From contig JAPWHF010000010.1 of assembly GCA_027214125.1 (NCBI GenBank), forward strand, positions 124,001 to 188,000: 64,000 nt of DNA, written 5' to 3'. The notes under the pieces were generated by a model. That model was not told where the DNA came from and ran no database searches. It saw only the letters and a list, made by a program, of their open reading frames with translations. This document shows, piece by piece, positions 31,347 through 39,940 of the stretch. Both the position numbers and the translations under genes were made by a program. This stretch comes from Zoogloeaceae bacterium G21618-S1 (GTDB lineage Bacteria; Pseudomonadota; Gammaproteobacteria; Burkholderiales; Rhodocyclaceae). Numbering within the stretch: the first letter of the stretch is position 1; every line of letters starts with the position of its first letter.

Positions 31347-32738
31347 GTGGGCTGGATAAGTCGATTGCTGGGCGGCGCAGCGCCGGTGGCCAAGATGCGG
31401 GCCGCCGTGCTGGAGGAGCGGCAAGCTGCGTCAGATGTCGCACTGGCGGCGGCGCCAGCGCCAGCGCCCCATGCGCCGCCGGTTGAAGTGCCGACCGGCA
31501 TGTCGCCCCAGACCGCCGGCGTGCTGGTGTGGGAAGCGGTGATCGGCGAGAAATCACAGCCGCTGGGCTATCGCTTCTTTCTGTCCGAAGCGGCCACTCT
31601 GCGTGTGCGCGGCGGCGCTCGGGTCAGGCGGTTTCTGGATGCGATGCTGGCCAGTCATGTCGCGACCATCTCGCCAACCTGGCGCAGCCATCGCCAGATC
31701 TTTTTGTGCCTGGATGCCGATGCGCTTGACCCGGCGGCGTTGGCGCAGCTCGGCGGCGAGGGCGTACACCTGATTCTGGACGCCGATGCACGCGGCGAGC
31801 CCGCTTCCGATGCGTGCATCGCGGCCGTTACGCGGTTGCGCGCGGCGGGCTTCCGGATCTTGCTGCTGGCCTGCGACGGCGCGCCCTGGCTGGCGTCGCT
31901 GGTGCCGCATGCGAGTGGTTTTGCGATCAGTCTGGGGGCCGAATCGCTCGATGGCGTGGAACAGTTTGTGGCGGGTTTGAAGGCGACCTATCCGGGCCTG
32001 CCGTGGTGTGCGCTTGATGTGCCCACCGTTGATGATCTGGCGCTGCCGCATCGACTCGGCTGCGCCGCCATCACCGGCCCCTTCGTGAGCGAACGGGCGC
32101 CCAATCTTGGTGGGCGCTTCTCGCCTGACGGGCTGCGCGTGGCGTCCTTGCTCAGCAAGTTGCGCCAGGGCGCCGAGATTCGCGAAATGGCCGGTGTGCT
32201 CAAGCAGGACGTGGCCTTGTCCTACCGCTTGCTGCGCTATGTGAATGCCGCGGCCTGGGGGCTGGTCAATCCGATCAGCTCCATCGAACAGGCCATGCTC
32301 ATGCTCGGGCGCCGCCCGCTGTATCGCTGGCTGATGCTCTTGCTGCTCGCCGGTGCGCCCAGGGCCGAACTGACCGAGGTGCGCGGCGAAGCGACGCTGG
32401 TGCGTGCGCGTTTCATGGAGTTGCTCGGCGCGACGCTGAGCGTGCCGCAGCGCGACGAACTCTTTGTGCTCGGCATGTTGTCGCTACTGGACACCGTCTT
32501 GCAGGTGCCCGCCACTCGCGTGCTCGACACCCTGCCGATGAGTGACGCCATTCGCGCTGCCCTGGCCGGCACCGAGGTAGACAACCCCTATGGCCCGTAT
32601 CTCGCGATGGCCCGCGCCTGGGATAGTGGCGACACGGTGGCCATCCATGCCGCCTGCGAACGGATCGGCATGTATCCGGAAGACGCCAGCCGCCTGCATC
32701 TGCAGGCCTTTGACTGGGTGCTCGAAAACGGCAAGTGA
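31347..32738 (+). CDS. EAL-HDOD two-domain protein (YuxH-like), EAL inactive
   Basis: The 463-residue protein has a variable N-terminus, an EAL-like domain (about 50-245) and a C-terminal HDOD domain (about 255-450, LLRYVNAAAWGLVNPISSIE). In the EAL part the signature reads WEAV instead of EAL, and the DDFGTG loop cannot be found. It is therefore probably a c-di-GMP sensor or scaffold, not a phosphodiesterase. The start is GTG at 31347 with GAAGGGG upstream. It stands alone between two convergent units. HDOD proteins often act in motility, virulence or stress regulation. Confidence 0.88.
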   Translation: MGWISRLLGGAAPVAKMRAAVLEERQAASDVALAAAPAPAPHAPPVEVPTGMSPQTAGVLVWEAVIGEKSQPLGYRFFLSEAATLRVRGGARVRRFLDAMLASHVATISPTWRSHRQIFLCLDADALDPAALAQLGGEGVHLILDADARGEPASDACIAAVTRLRAAGFRILLLACDGAPWLASLVPHASGFAISLGAESLDGVEQFVAGLKATYPGLPWCALDVPTVDDLALPHRLGCAAITGPFVSERAPNLGGRFSPDGLRVASLLSKLRQGAEIREMAGVLKQDVALSYRLLRYVNAAAWGLVNPISSIEQAMLMLGRRPLYRWLMLLLLAGAPRAELTEVRGEATLVRARFMELLGATLSVPQRDELFVLGMLSLLDTVLQVPATRVLDTLPMSDAIRAALAGTEVDNPYGPYLAMARAWDSGDTVAIHAACERIGMYPEDASRLHLQAFDWVLENGK

Positions 32739-32759
32739 GCCTGGGCGCTCAGTCGCCGC

Positions 32760-33017
32760 TCAGCCGCCACTGAGCGCCTGTACGAAGAGCACCTCGTCGG
32801 CCTCGTCGAGCACATGCGCCAGCGAGAAGATCTGCACGCCGCCGATAAAGCAGCGCATGTGGCGCCGAATCTGCCCCTGCTCGTCGACCATGCGAAAGCG
32901 GATGCCTGGAAACTGTCGATCCAGGTCGTCCAGCAAGGCGCCCAGTGTGTCGCCGCTGGCTTCTACCCGTGACGTGTGGGTGTAGTCGTGCAGCGGCGAG
33001 GGGATGAGGACGCGCAT
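32760..33017 (-). CDS. MoaD/ThiS-type ubiquitin-like small protein
   Basis: The 85-residue protein has beta-grasp features: TLGALLDDLDRQFPGI, FIGGVQIFSLAHVLDEADEV and a C-terminal GG. The terminal diglycine is the site of thiocarboxylation or conjugation in MoaD and ThiS. Its ATG directly follows the TGA of the BNR-repeat gene, so the two are coupled. No moaE or thi gene is nearby. A role as sulfur carrier or modifier of the partner is unproven. Confidence 0.85.
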   Translation of the reverse strand: MRVLIPSPLHDYTHTSRVEASGDTLGALLDDLDRQFPGIRFRMVDEQGQIRRHMRCFIGGVQIFSLAHVLDEADEVLFVQALSGG

Positions 33018-34151
33018 TCAGGGGCTCGGGTAGCCGATCTCGACGGCGTAGATTTCGGGCAGATGGCGGGCGAGGCACTGCCAGCTGTCGCCTTCGTCGG
33101 CACTGGCCCAGACCTCGCCGCTGGTGGTGCCGAAGTAGAGCCCCAACGTGGCTTCGGTGTCGGCGCACATCGCCTGGCGTTTGACCGTCCACCACGCCTG
33201 CTCGGTGGGCAGACCGTGATCCTGCCGCTGCCAGCGATTGCCCCCATCACGGCTGCGATATGCCGCCGGCCGGCCGTCCGGGCTGGTGCGCGGCCACACG
33301 TCGTCGCCATTCATGGGGAAGACCCACAGGGTGTCCGGATTGCGTGGGTGCAGCACCAGCGGGAAGCCGATATCGCCGACGTCCTCGGGCATGCTGTCGC
33401 CGATGCGCTGCCAGGTGGTGGCCGGCCGGTCGAGCCGGTAGATGCCGCAATGGTTCTGCTGGTAGAGGCGGTCGGGCAGCGTGGGGCACAGGCGCACGCA
33501 GTGCGGATCGTGGAAGCTGGGTGAGCTTCGGTCGAAGCCCTCGACCACATCGAGGCCATCGATCAGTGGTGCAAAGCTGCGCCCGCCATCGGTGGATTCG
33601 TGCACCCCGCCGCCGGACATGGCGATGTACAGGTGTGACGGGTCACGCGGGTCGATCTGGATGGAGTGCAGCTTCGGCCCGTCTGGCGTGCCGTCCTGCT
33701 CGCCACCCATCCATTCGCGATACTGCGCATCGTCGTTGAGGCAAGAGAACGGTGCCCAGGTGCTGCCGCCGTCGGTCGAGCGGAACAGCCCTTGTGGCGA
33801 GGTGCCGGCGTACCACACCTCGGGCTCGCTGGCCGGGCCGGGCTCCAGCCAGAACGTATGCTTGACGCTGCGACCGCTGCCGTCGGCGGTGGGCGCAAAG
33901 GCCGGTGGCTGGGCGGCTTCTTGCCAGCTCGCGCCCAGATCGGTGGAGCGAAACAGGGTCGGGCCGAGGTGGCCGGTCGAGGCCGCTGCCAGCAGCGTAC
34001 GACCGTCGCGCGGGTCGAGCACCAGATGGTTGATGATCTGGCCGAGAAAATGCGGGCCGTCGAGACGCCACTGCTGGCGCTCGGCATCACTGTGCAAGAT
34101 CCACGCCCCCTTGCGGGTGGCGATGAGTAGAACGGGTTGGGCGGCAGCCAT
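33018..34151 (-). CDS. BNR/Asp-box repeat beta-propeller protein (exo-sialidase-like)
   Basis: The 377-residue protein has at least five Asp-box motifs (S-x-D-x-G-x-x-W): STDLGASW, STDGGSTW, STDGGRSF, SRDGGNRW and SADEGDSW. These indicate a beta-propeller like sialidases, sortilin and YCF48 proteins. There is no signal peptide (MAAAQPVLLIATRKGAWIL), so it is probably cytoplasmic. Sialidase catalytic residues were not identified; the common label of exo-alpha-sialidase is doubtful. The ATG at 34151 has AAGGAGA upstream. It is coupled to the MoaD-like gene. Confidence 0.8.
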   Translation of the reverse strand: MAAAQPVLLIATRKGAWILHSDAERQQWRLDGPHFLGQIINHLVLDPRDGRTLLAAASTGHLGPTLFRSTDLGASWQEAAQPPAFAPTADGSGRSVKHTFWLEPGPASEPEVWYAGTSPQGLFRSTDGGSTWAPFSCLNDDAQYREWMGGEQDGTPDGPKLHSIQIDPRDPSHLYIAMSGGGVHESTDGGRSFAPLIDGLDVVEGFDRSSPSFHDPHCVRLCPTLPDRLYQQNHCGIYRLDRPATTWQRIGDSMPEDVGDIGFPLVLHPRNPDTLWVFPMNGDDVWPRTSPDGRPAAYRSRDGGNRWQRQDHGLPTEQAWWTVKRQAMCADTEATLGLYFGTTSGEVWASADEGDSWQCLARHLPEIYAVEIGYPSP

Positions 34152-34308
34152 GGTGTCTCCTTGTCCGGTGGGTCTGCCGGCGCTGCGTGGCGCCGTCAAC
34201 CGCTAGTCGCTGGCAGTCGGGACAATTCGACATCGGGCCGACGAGCGGCGTCGCGTTAGTGGTCTGCTTTGCAATTGTCGTCACCTCCGCAGGGGGGCAA
34301 CCCGCCAT

Positions 34309-34326
34309 GGTCGGCTGAAGCCGACC
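34309..34326. repeat. Short palindrome in intergenic spacer
   Basis: GGTCGGCTGAAGCCGACC is a self-pairing element followed by CTCCGCGG. Its layout resembles the palindrome after norF (4515-4532). It lies between the hybrid sensor gene end (34359) and the BNR gene start (34151). Confidence 0.5.
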
Positions 34327-34358
34327 CTCCGCGGTATGAAGACTTCGCAAGCACTACA

Positions 34359-37300
34359 TCAGCTCGGAATGCTGCGTTTGCTCTTGGCGGGGGCGCGTAC
34401 GTCGGGGGCGTCCGACTGACGTGTCGCGTCGTGCAGGAAGCGGGCGGTGAAGGCGTCGGCGGGCAAGGGCTTGCTGATCAGGTAGCCCTGGATCAGGTCG
34501 CAGCCCATGGCTTGCAGCAAGTCGTGCTGCACTTGGGTTTCGACGCCTTCGGCCACCACTTCGAGGTCGAGGTTGTGCGCCAGCGCGATGATGCCACGTA
34601 CGATGGCCACATCGGTGTTGACGTCTGCGCCGGTCGATGTGCCGGCCAGGTCGGTAACGAAGCTGCGGTCGACCTTGAGGATGTCGACCGGCATTCGCTT
34701 GAGGTAGCTGAGCGAGGAGTAGCCGGTGCCGAAATCGTCGATGGCCAGTCGCACGCCGAGGCGCTTGAGGCGGTAGAGATTGTCGATGGCCTCGCCCTGG
34801 CGCTCCATCCAGACGCTTTCGGTGAGCTCGACGATGAGATCGTCCGGCGTGACGCCGTACGCGTCGAGGACGCGCTCGACGGTGGTGGCGATCTGCTCAT
34901 CCTGCAACTGCTGGCCGGAGAAATTCACCGCCACCCGCACACCGTGGCCGGCGGCACGCCAGGCCCTGAGTTGCTCACAGGCGGCGCTCAGCACCCATTC
35001 GCCAATGGGCAGGATGAGGCCGGTTTCTTCGGCGATGGGGATGAATTCGTTGGGGCCGAGCAGGCCGCGCGATGGATGCCGCCAGCGCACCAGGGCCTCG
35101 GCGGCGACCAGACGGCCGCTGCGGGCGTCGATCTCGGGCTGGTAGTGCAGTTCGAACTCGCGTCGCTCGACGGCGTGGCGCAGGTCACTCTCGAGGCGCA
35201 GGTGTTCGCTGGCGCTGGTCTCCATGGCGTCTTCGTAGAAAACGAAACTGTGCTTGGAGTGCTTGGCCCGGTACATCGCGGTGTCGGCGTGGCGCAGCAA
35301 GGTGCTCAGGTCAGTGCCGTCGCGTGGATACAGGGCGATGCCGATGCTGGCAGTGACGAAAATGTCGTGCCCGTCTACCACGTAGGGATCGGCCAGATCG
35401 GTGGCGATTTTTTTGGCGACCGCGGCGGCGACGGTGGTCGAGCTGAGGTTTTCCAGCACCACGGTGAATTCGTCGCCGCCCAGGCGGGCCACGCAATCGC
35501 CGGCGCGCACGCTGTGCGAGATGCGACGTCCGACGGTCTTCAGCAGGCGGTCGCCGATCTCGTGGCCGAGCGTGTCGTTGACGAACTTGAAGCGGTCCAG
35601 GTCGAGGAACAGCACGGCGAGGATTTTGTTGTGCTCGCCAGCGGCATCGAGTTGATGTTGCAGGTGTTCCTGGAATTGCGTGCGGTTGGGCAGGCCGGTG
35701 AGGGTGTCGGTGTAGGCCAGGTGACGCACATGGCGTTCGGAGCGGCTGGCGTCGATGGTACGGCGCACGCGCTGGACGACGACGTTGAGATGCAGCGGTT
35801 TGGTGATGTAGTCGCTGGCGCCGGCGGCGAAGGCGCGCTCGATGGAGTGGCGGTCGTCGAGCGAGGTGATCATCAGCACCGGGATGTCCTTGCCCTGTGG
35901 CAGCTCCTTGAGCCGGGTACAGGTGGCAAAACCGTCGGTGCCGGGCATGACGGCGTCGAGCAGGATCAGGTCCGGCGGGCGCCGCGCGACCAGATCGATG
36001 GCGGAGGCGCCGGCATCGGCTTCGTCCACTACGAAGCCATTCAGCTCGAGCGCGTAGCGCAGGGCGGAGCGGGTACTGCGGTCGTCGTCAACCACCAGCA
36101 CGCGTGCTTCGGCATCGGCCGGGGCGGGTGCGGGGGCCAGCGGTTCGGGCAGGAAATCGCGCAGGGCGTGGGCGACGCGGCTGAACTCGGCGCTCAGATC
36201 GGCGGCAAGACCGACGGCGTCGAGTGCCGGGTCGTCCAGTTCAAGCTCCAGGGTTTCGGCCTTCTGCGCCAGGGTCCAGGCGCCGAGGTTGCCGGCGGCG
36301 CCCTTGATCTGGTGAGCGTTGGTCTTCAGTGCAGCCAGATCGCCCGCGGTGGCGGCCGTCTGCAGGTCGGCGAGGATCTGCGGCATGTCTTCGAGGAAGG
36401 GCTGAATGGCCTTGTCGATGGCGCCGCCGAGTGCATCGCGCAGGCGATCGAACACGGTGAGGTCGACGATGTGGCTGTGCGGGGCGTTCGTGGCGGCCTC
36501 CGGTGCGCGCAGCGCAAAGGGGCGGTCGAACCAGCGACGCAGCGTGGCGGATAGCGTGTCCAGGGTCAGCGGTTTGGCCAGATGGTCGTCCATGCCCGCT
36601 TCCATGCTGCATGCGATGTCGTTGGCTGCGGTGTCGGCCGTCATGGCGATGATCGGGGTATGGTGGCCAGTGATCTGCTCGCGCTCGCGGATGGCGCGGG
36701 TGGCTGCGTTGCCGTCCATGCCGGGCATGTGGCAGTCCATCAGGATCAGGTCCCAGCCGTCGCGGGCGTGGGCGGCGAGGGCGGCCATGCCGTCGCCGGC
36801 CAGCGCCACCGTCAGGCCGAGCATCTCAAGCATGCTGCGCACCACGACCTGGTTCGTGCGGTTGTCGTCCACCACCAAAACCTTGAAGCTGCCGACGGCG
36901 TCGGGCGCGGCCGCCGGCAGTTCGGCGGCGGGGTTGGCGAGCAGGCGCAGCACGCCAGACAGGCGGGAGCGCCGCAATGGCTTGGCCAGGGTGGTGCTCC
37001 AGTAGCGGTCGTCCTCGTCGCCGAAGCGGGCCAGCGGGGCCATGAGCACCCAGCGCGCCGAGGCACAGGCGGCGCTCTTGCGCAGTTTTTGCAGATCGGC
37101 GGCAGTGATGGCGCCGTCGACCAGCACCAGGTCGACGGCCGGCGCTTCGTCGTTTTGTGCAACGAGAGCCTGTTCGGCCAGTCGAGGGATGGGGCAGATC
37201 TCGGTGCGGGCGCCTTGCAGGGCCAGCTCGGTGTCGAGGTAGTCGCGGCAGATGGGGCTGTCTTCAATCACCAGGATGCGCATCCCGGCAGCGATGGGCG

Positions 37301-38834
37301 GGGGGGGCGCCGTCTGCGCTGGCGGGGCGACCTGCAACGGCAGGCAGACGATGAAGCGGCTGCCCTGGCCGGGGGCGCTGTCCAGCGTGATGCTGCCGCC
37401 CATCAGCTCGATCAACTGGCGGCTGATGGCCAGCCCCAGGCCGCTGCCCGGATGGCGCCGGGTGCTGGAGGCATCGCCTTGGGTAAAGGAGTTGAAGATG
37501 CGGCCCTGCAGGGCGGGGGCGATGCCCGGGCCGGTGTCGCATACCGTGAAGCGCAGGGCACTCGCCCCGGTGATGGGCATCTCGGTGCGGTCGATGCGCA
37601 CCGAGGCTTCGCCCTGATCGGTGAACTTGATCGCGTTGCCCAGCAGGTTGGTGAGGATCTGGCGGAGGCGGTCGGCGTCGCCGATCCAGGTGGCAGGCAG
37701 ATCCGGGGCGATGTGGTGGCCGAGCTCCAGGCCCTTTTCGTAGGCTTGCGGGCTGAGTGCGTCGATCAGGTCTTCGACCAGCTGACGCAGGTCGAGGGGT
37801 CGCGCGTCGAGCGCGATCTTGCCGGCTTCCAGGCGCGAGAAGTCGAGCACGCCGTTGACCATGTCGAGTAGATGTCGGGCCGAGTCCCAGGCCATCTCGG
37901 TGAGCAGCTGCACCTTGGCCGGCAGGCGGCTGGCGCGCAGCATGTTGAGGCTGCCGATCACGCCGTTGAGCGGGGTGCGGATTTCGTGGCTGACGGTGGC
38001 GGCAAACTGGCTCTTCAGCTCGGCGTAGGCGACGGCGCTGTCGCGTGCGGAGATGAGGTCGTGCTCGCGTTCTTCGAGCTCCTCCATCATGCGATTGAAG
38101 GCGTGCTCCATGTCGGCGATGTCGTGCGGACCGTCGAGCTTGGCCCGTACGCCGCGCTCGCCCGCCATGGCCGAGGACATGGCGCTGGACAGCTCGCGCA
38201 GCGGGCGGGTAAGGCGGCGAGAGAGCATCTCGACCACGGCCACGAAGAGGATCGCGAACAGTAGCGAGATGGCCAGATTGGAGAGAAACAGGTCGGTGCG
38301 CAGTGCGTTGATCACACTCTTGCTCTGCACTATGCGGACGATGCCCAGACGCTGGGGGCGCAGCGCCTCTTCCATGGAAAACGGCGAGTCGGTGTCGGGC
38401 GTGATCTGGACCGCGGCGGTGAAGCTCCAGATCGCGTCGTTCTCGAGTTCGACCGAGGCCTGGCCGGCGTTGGGGTCGCGCGGCACGTCCGGCAGCGCCA
38501 GCGTCGGTGCGCCGGCCTTGATCCGCGACAGCAACAGTTTGCCGTTGGCGTCGAACATCTGCACCGCCACCACGTCGGGGAAGGACAGCGTGGCGTCGAT
38601 GGCGGCGGCGGCGTTCTCGGGTGCGGCAGACAACAGTGCCAGGCGGCTCTGGTCGGCCAGACTGGCGACCACGCTGGCCCCCTGGCGCAGTAGCGTCTCG
38701 CGGATCTGGCGGTCGCCACGCACCGAGCTGGCAACAGAGGCGACCACGGCCAGCAGAACCAGCCCGAAGGCGATGGTCATGCTTAGCTGGGCGCCGAAAC
38801 TGGCGCGGCGCAGGCGGGCGGTCACGCTCGGCAT
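34359..38834 (-). CDS. Giant hybrid sensor: HK-REC-REC-Hpt-REC-GGDEF-EAL
   Basis: The 1491-residue membrane protein has TM1 about 17-38, a periplasmic domain, TM2 about 183-203, HAMP (205-258) and HisKA with H283 (SHEIRTPLNG). ATPase boxes follow (N-box 397-405, G-boxes DTGPGIAP and GSGLGLAI), then a divergent receiver (519-625, D573) and a canonical receiver (651-770, D700). Next come Hpt with H841, a third receiver (D960), GGDEF at 1119-1123 with an intact I-site RAGD (1110-1113), and EAL at 1246-1248 with DDFGTGYSSL. Both cyclase and phosphodiesterase motifs look active. It is the third gene after a TonB receptor and a binding protein, which probably feed its periplasmic sensing. It would turn an extracellular cue into c-di-GMP changes. 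Confidence 0.92.
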   Translation of the reverse strand: MPSVTARLRRASFGAQLSMTIAFGLVLLAVVASVASSVRGDRQIRETLLRQGASVVASLADQSRLALLSAAPENAAAAIDATLSFPDVVAVQMFDANGKLLLSRIKAGAPTLALPDVPRDPNAGQASVELENDAIWSFTAAVQITPDTDSPFSMEEALRPQRLGIVRIVQSKSVINALRTDLFLSNLAISLLFAILFVAVVEMLSRRLTRPLRELSSAMSSAMAGERGVRAKLDGPHDIADMEHAFNRMMEELEEREHDLISARDSAVAYAELKSQFAATVSHEIRTPLNGVIGSLNMLRASRLPAKVQLLTEMAWDSARHLLDMVNGVLDFSRLEAGKIALDARPLDLRQLVEDLIDALSPQAYEKGLELGHHIAPDLPATWIGDADRLRQILTNLLGNAIKFTDQGEASVRIDRTEMPITGASALRFTVCDTGPGIAPALQGRIFNSFTQGDASSTRRHPGSGLGLAISRQLIELMGGSITLDSAPGQGSRFIVCLPLQVAPPAQTAPPPPIAAGMRILVIEDSPICRDYLDTELALQGARTEICPIPRLAEQALVAQNDEAPAVDLVLVDGAITAADLQKLRKSAACASARWVLMAPLARFGDEDDRYWSTTLAKPLRRSRLSGVLRLLANPAAELPAAAPDAVGSFKVLVVDDNRTNQVVVRSMLEMLGLTVALAGDGMAALAAHARDGWDLILMDCHMPGMDGNAATRAIREREQITGHHTPIIAMTADTAANDIACSMEAGMDDHLAKPLTLDTLSATLRRWFDRPFALRAPEAATNAPHSHIVDLTVFDRLRDALGGAIDKAIQPFLEDMPQILADLQTAATAGDLAALKTNAHQIKGAAGNLGAWTLAQKAETLELELDDPALDAVGLAADLSAEFSRVAHALRDFLPEPLAPAPAPADAEARVLVVDDDRSTRSALRYALELNGFVVDEADAGASAIDLVARRPPDLILLDAVMPGTDGFATCTRLKELPQGKDIPVLMITSLDDRHSIERAFAAGASDYITKPLHLNVVVQRVRRTIDASRSERHVRHLAYTDTLTGLPNRTQFQEHLQHQLDAAGEHNKILAVLFLDLDRFKFVNDTLGHEIGDRLLKTVGRRISHSVRAGDCVARLGGDEFTVVLENLSSTTVAAAVAKKIATDLADPYVVDGHDIFVTASIGIALYPRDGTDLSTLLRHADTAMYRAKHSKHSFVFYEDAMETSASEHLRLESDLRHAVERREFELHYQPEIDARSGRLVAAEALVRWRHPSRGLLGPNEFIPIAEETGLILPIGEWVLSAACEQLRAWRAAGHGVRVAVNFSGQQLQDEQIATTVERVLDAYGVTPDDLIVELTESVWMERQGEAIDNLYRLKRLGVRLAIDDFGTGYSSLSYLKRMPVDILKVDRSFVTDLAGTSTGADVNTDVAIVRGIIALAHNLDLEVVAEGVETQVQHDLLQAMGCDLIQGYLISKPLPADAFTARFLHDATRQSDAPDVRAPAKSKRSIPS

Positions 38835-38849
38835 TGAGTCGCGGCAGGG

Positions 38850-39923
38850 CTAGCGAACAGGAAAGAGCAGTGCCACATCTTTCAGTGAAGTCTCCAGGTT
38901 GATGCCGAGATGGCCGGCCGTTCGGGTGTTGAGGGCGAGGCGGACTTCGCGCAGCGGTTGTACCGTACGTGCCTGGCCGGGGGTGTTGTCGAGTTCGAGG
39001 GCCGCGGTGGCCAGTTGGCGCCCCATGTCGACATTGTCTGGATAGAGGGCGAACAGCGCCCCGCGCCGGACGTGGGCCAGCGTGCTGGAAAAGACTATCA
39101 ACGACCGATCCCAGGCTTGCTGTAGGACAAATGGCAAAACGACCTGCTCGTCGAGCACCGCCGTGTCTTGCGGTAGCCAGATGGCATCGTTGCCGACCTC
39201 GGCGCTGTCGACGATCTCGCGGAAGCGTTGCAGCGCGACACGCAGGTCGTCTGTCTCGATCGATACCAGCTCAACTCCCTGCGCCTTGGCGGCCTTTTGG
39301 GCGAGGGCGATGAGCCAGTCGTTCTGCCGTGCCGAGTACACGACAAACACCCGGCGCACCGAGGGGGCGAGTTGTTTGAGGTGGCGGAACAGGAGCCGGG
39401 GGTCGGGGGTCAGGCTGACCAGGGTGGCGACGCCTGGCCCGTCATCCGGGGCGGCGAGTACTGCGCCGCCGACAACGGGGATGGTGGCCGGCAGGTTGCT
39501 GGCTGCCTTCAGCCCATGGCGGCCCAGTGCAATCACTACGGCGGCGCCCTTTTTCTGGAGCGTGTCGGTCAGTTGTTCGGGAGGTTCCGGACTGCTCAGG
39601 GCGATGCTGAACACCCGGTCCGGCGCGGTCAGCTCGATGCCCGACAGGATTTGCTGGAATACGCTGCGATAGGGTTCGCCCAGCTCCGGATAGATCACGG
39701 CGATACGTCCTGCATCGGCGCTGTGCCGAATCGTTTCGGTGTTGGCTGCCAGGGTGTAGAGGTAGTTCTGGAGTATCGGCGTGTCGGCGCGCACGCCATC
39801 GGCCCGCGCGGGCTCACTGGTGAACAGCAGCATGAGGACGGCCGACAGCAGGGGCACGGCGAGGGCGGCAAGCCTCAGCAGCGTGTGGCCGATGGCTCGC
39901 AGGGGGCGGACGAGCGTGCGCAT
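38850..39923 (-). CDS. Periplasmic ABC-type substrate-binding protein (TrpX/DUF534-like)
   Basis: The 357-residue protein has an N-terminal signal or membrane anchor (LLRLAALAVPLLSAVLMLLF) and a type I periplasmic binding fold, seen in GRIAVIYPELGEPYRSVFQ and GAAVVIALGRHGLKAAS. No ABC permease or ATPase gene is next to it. Instead it sits between a TonB receptor and a membrane sensor kinase, so it is more likely a sensory binding protein. I use the ATG at 39923; a TTG at 39944 that overlaps the receptor stop is also possible. The ligand is unknown. Confidence 0.82.
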   Translation of the reverse strand: MRTLVRPLRAIGHTLLRLAALAVPLLSAVLMLLFTSEPARADGVRADTPILQNYLYTLAANTETIRHSADAGRIAVIYPELGEPYRSVFQQILSGIELTAPDRVFSIALSSPEPPEQLTDTLQKKGAAVVIALGRHGLKAASNLPATIPVVGGAVLAAPDDGPGVATLVSLTPDPRLLFRHLKQLAPSVRRVFVVYSARQNDWLIALAQKAAKAQGVELVSIETDDLRVALQRFREIVDSAEVGNDAIWLPQDTAVLDEQVVLPFVLQQAWDRSLIVFSSTLAHVRRGALFALYPDNVDMGRQLATAALELDNTPGQARTVQPLREVRLALNTRTAGHLGINLETSLKDVALLFPVR

Positions 39924-39940
39924 GGGCGGCGATATCCCGC

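Noticed and set aside
33018-34151. Assignment of the BNR protein as a true sialidase
   Set aside because: Asp-boxes define only the propeller; no sialidase catalytic residues or signal peptide were seen.
34269-36554. 761-residue open frame on the plus strand
   Set aside because: It lies opposite the GGDEF/EAL/Hpt part of the hybrid sensor, is rich in Gly/Ala/Val/His/Gln as expected for the complement of GC-rich genes, and shows no domain.
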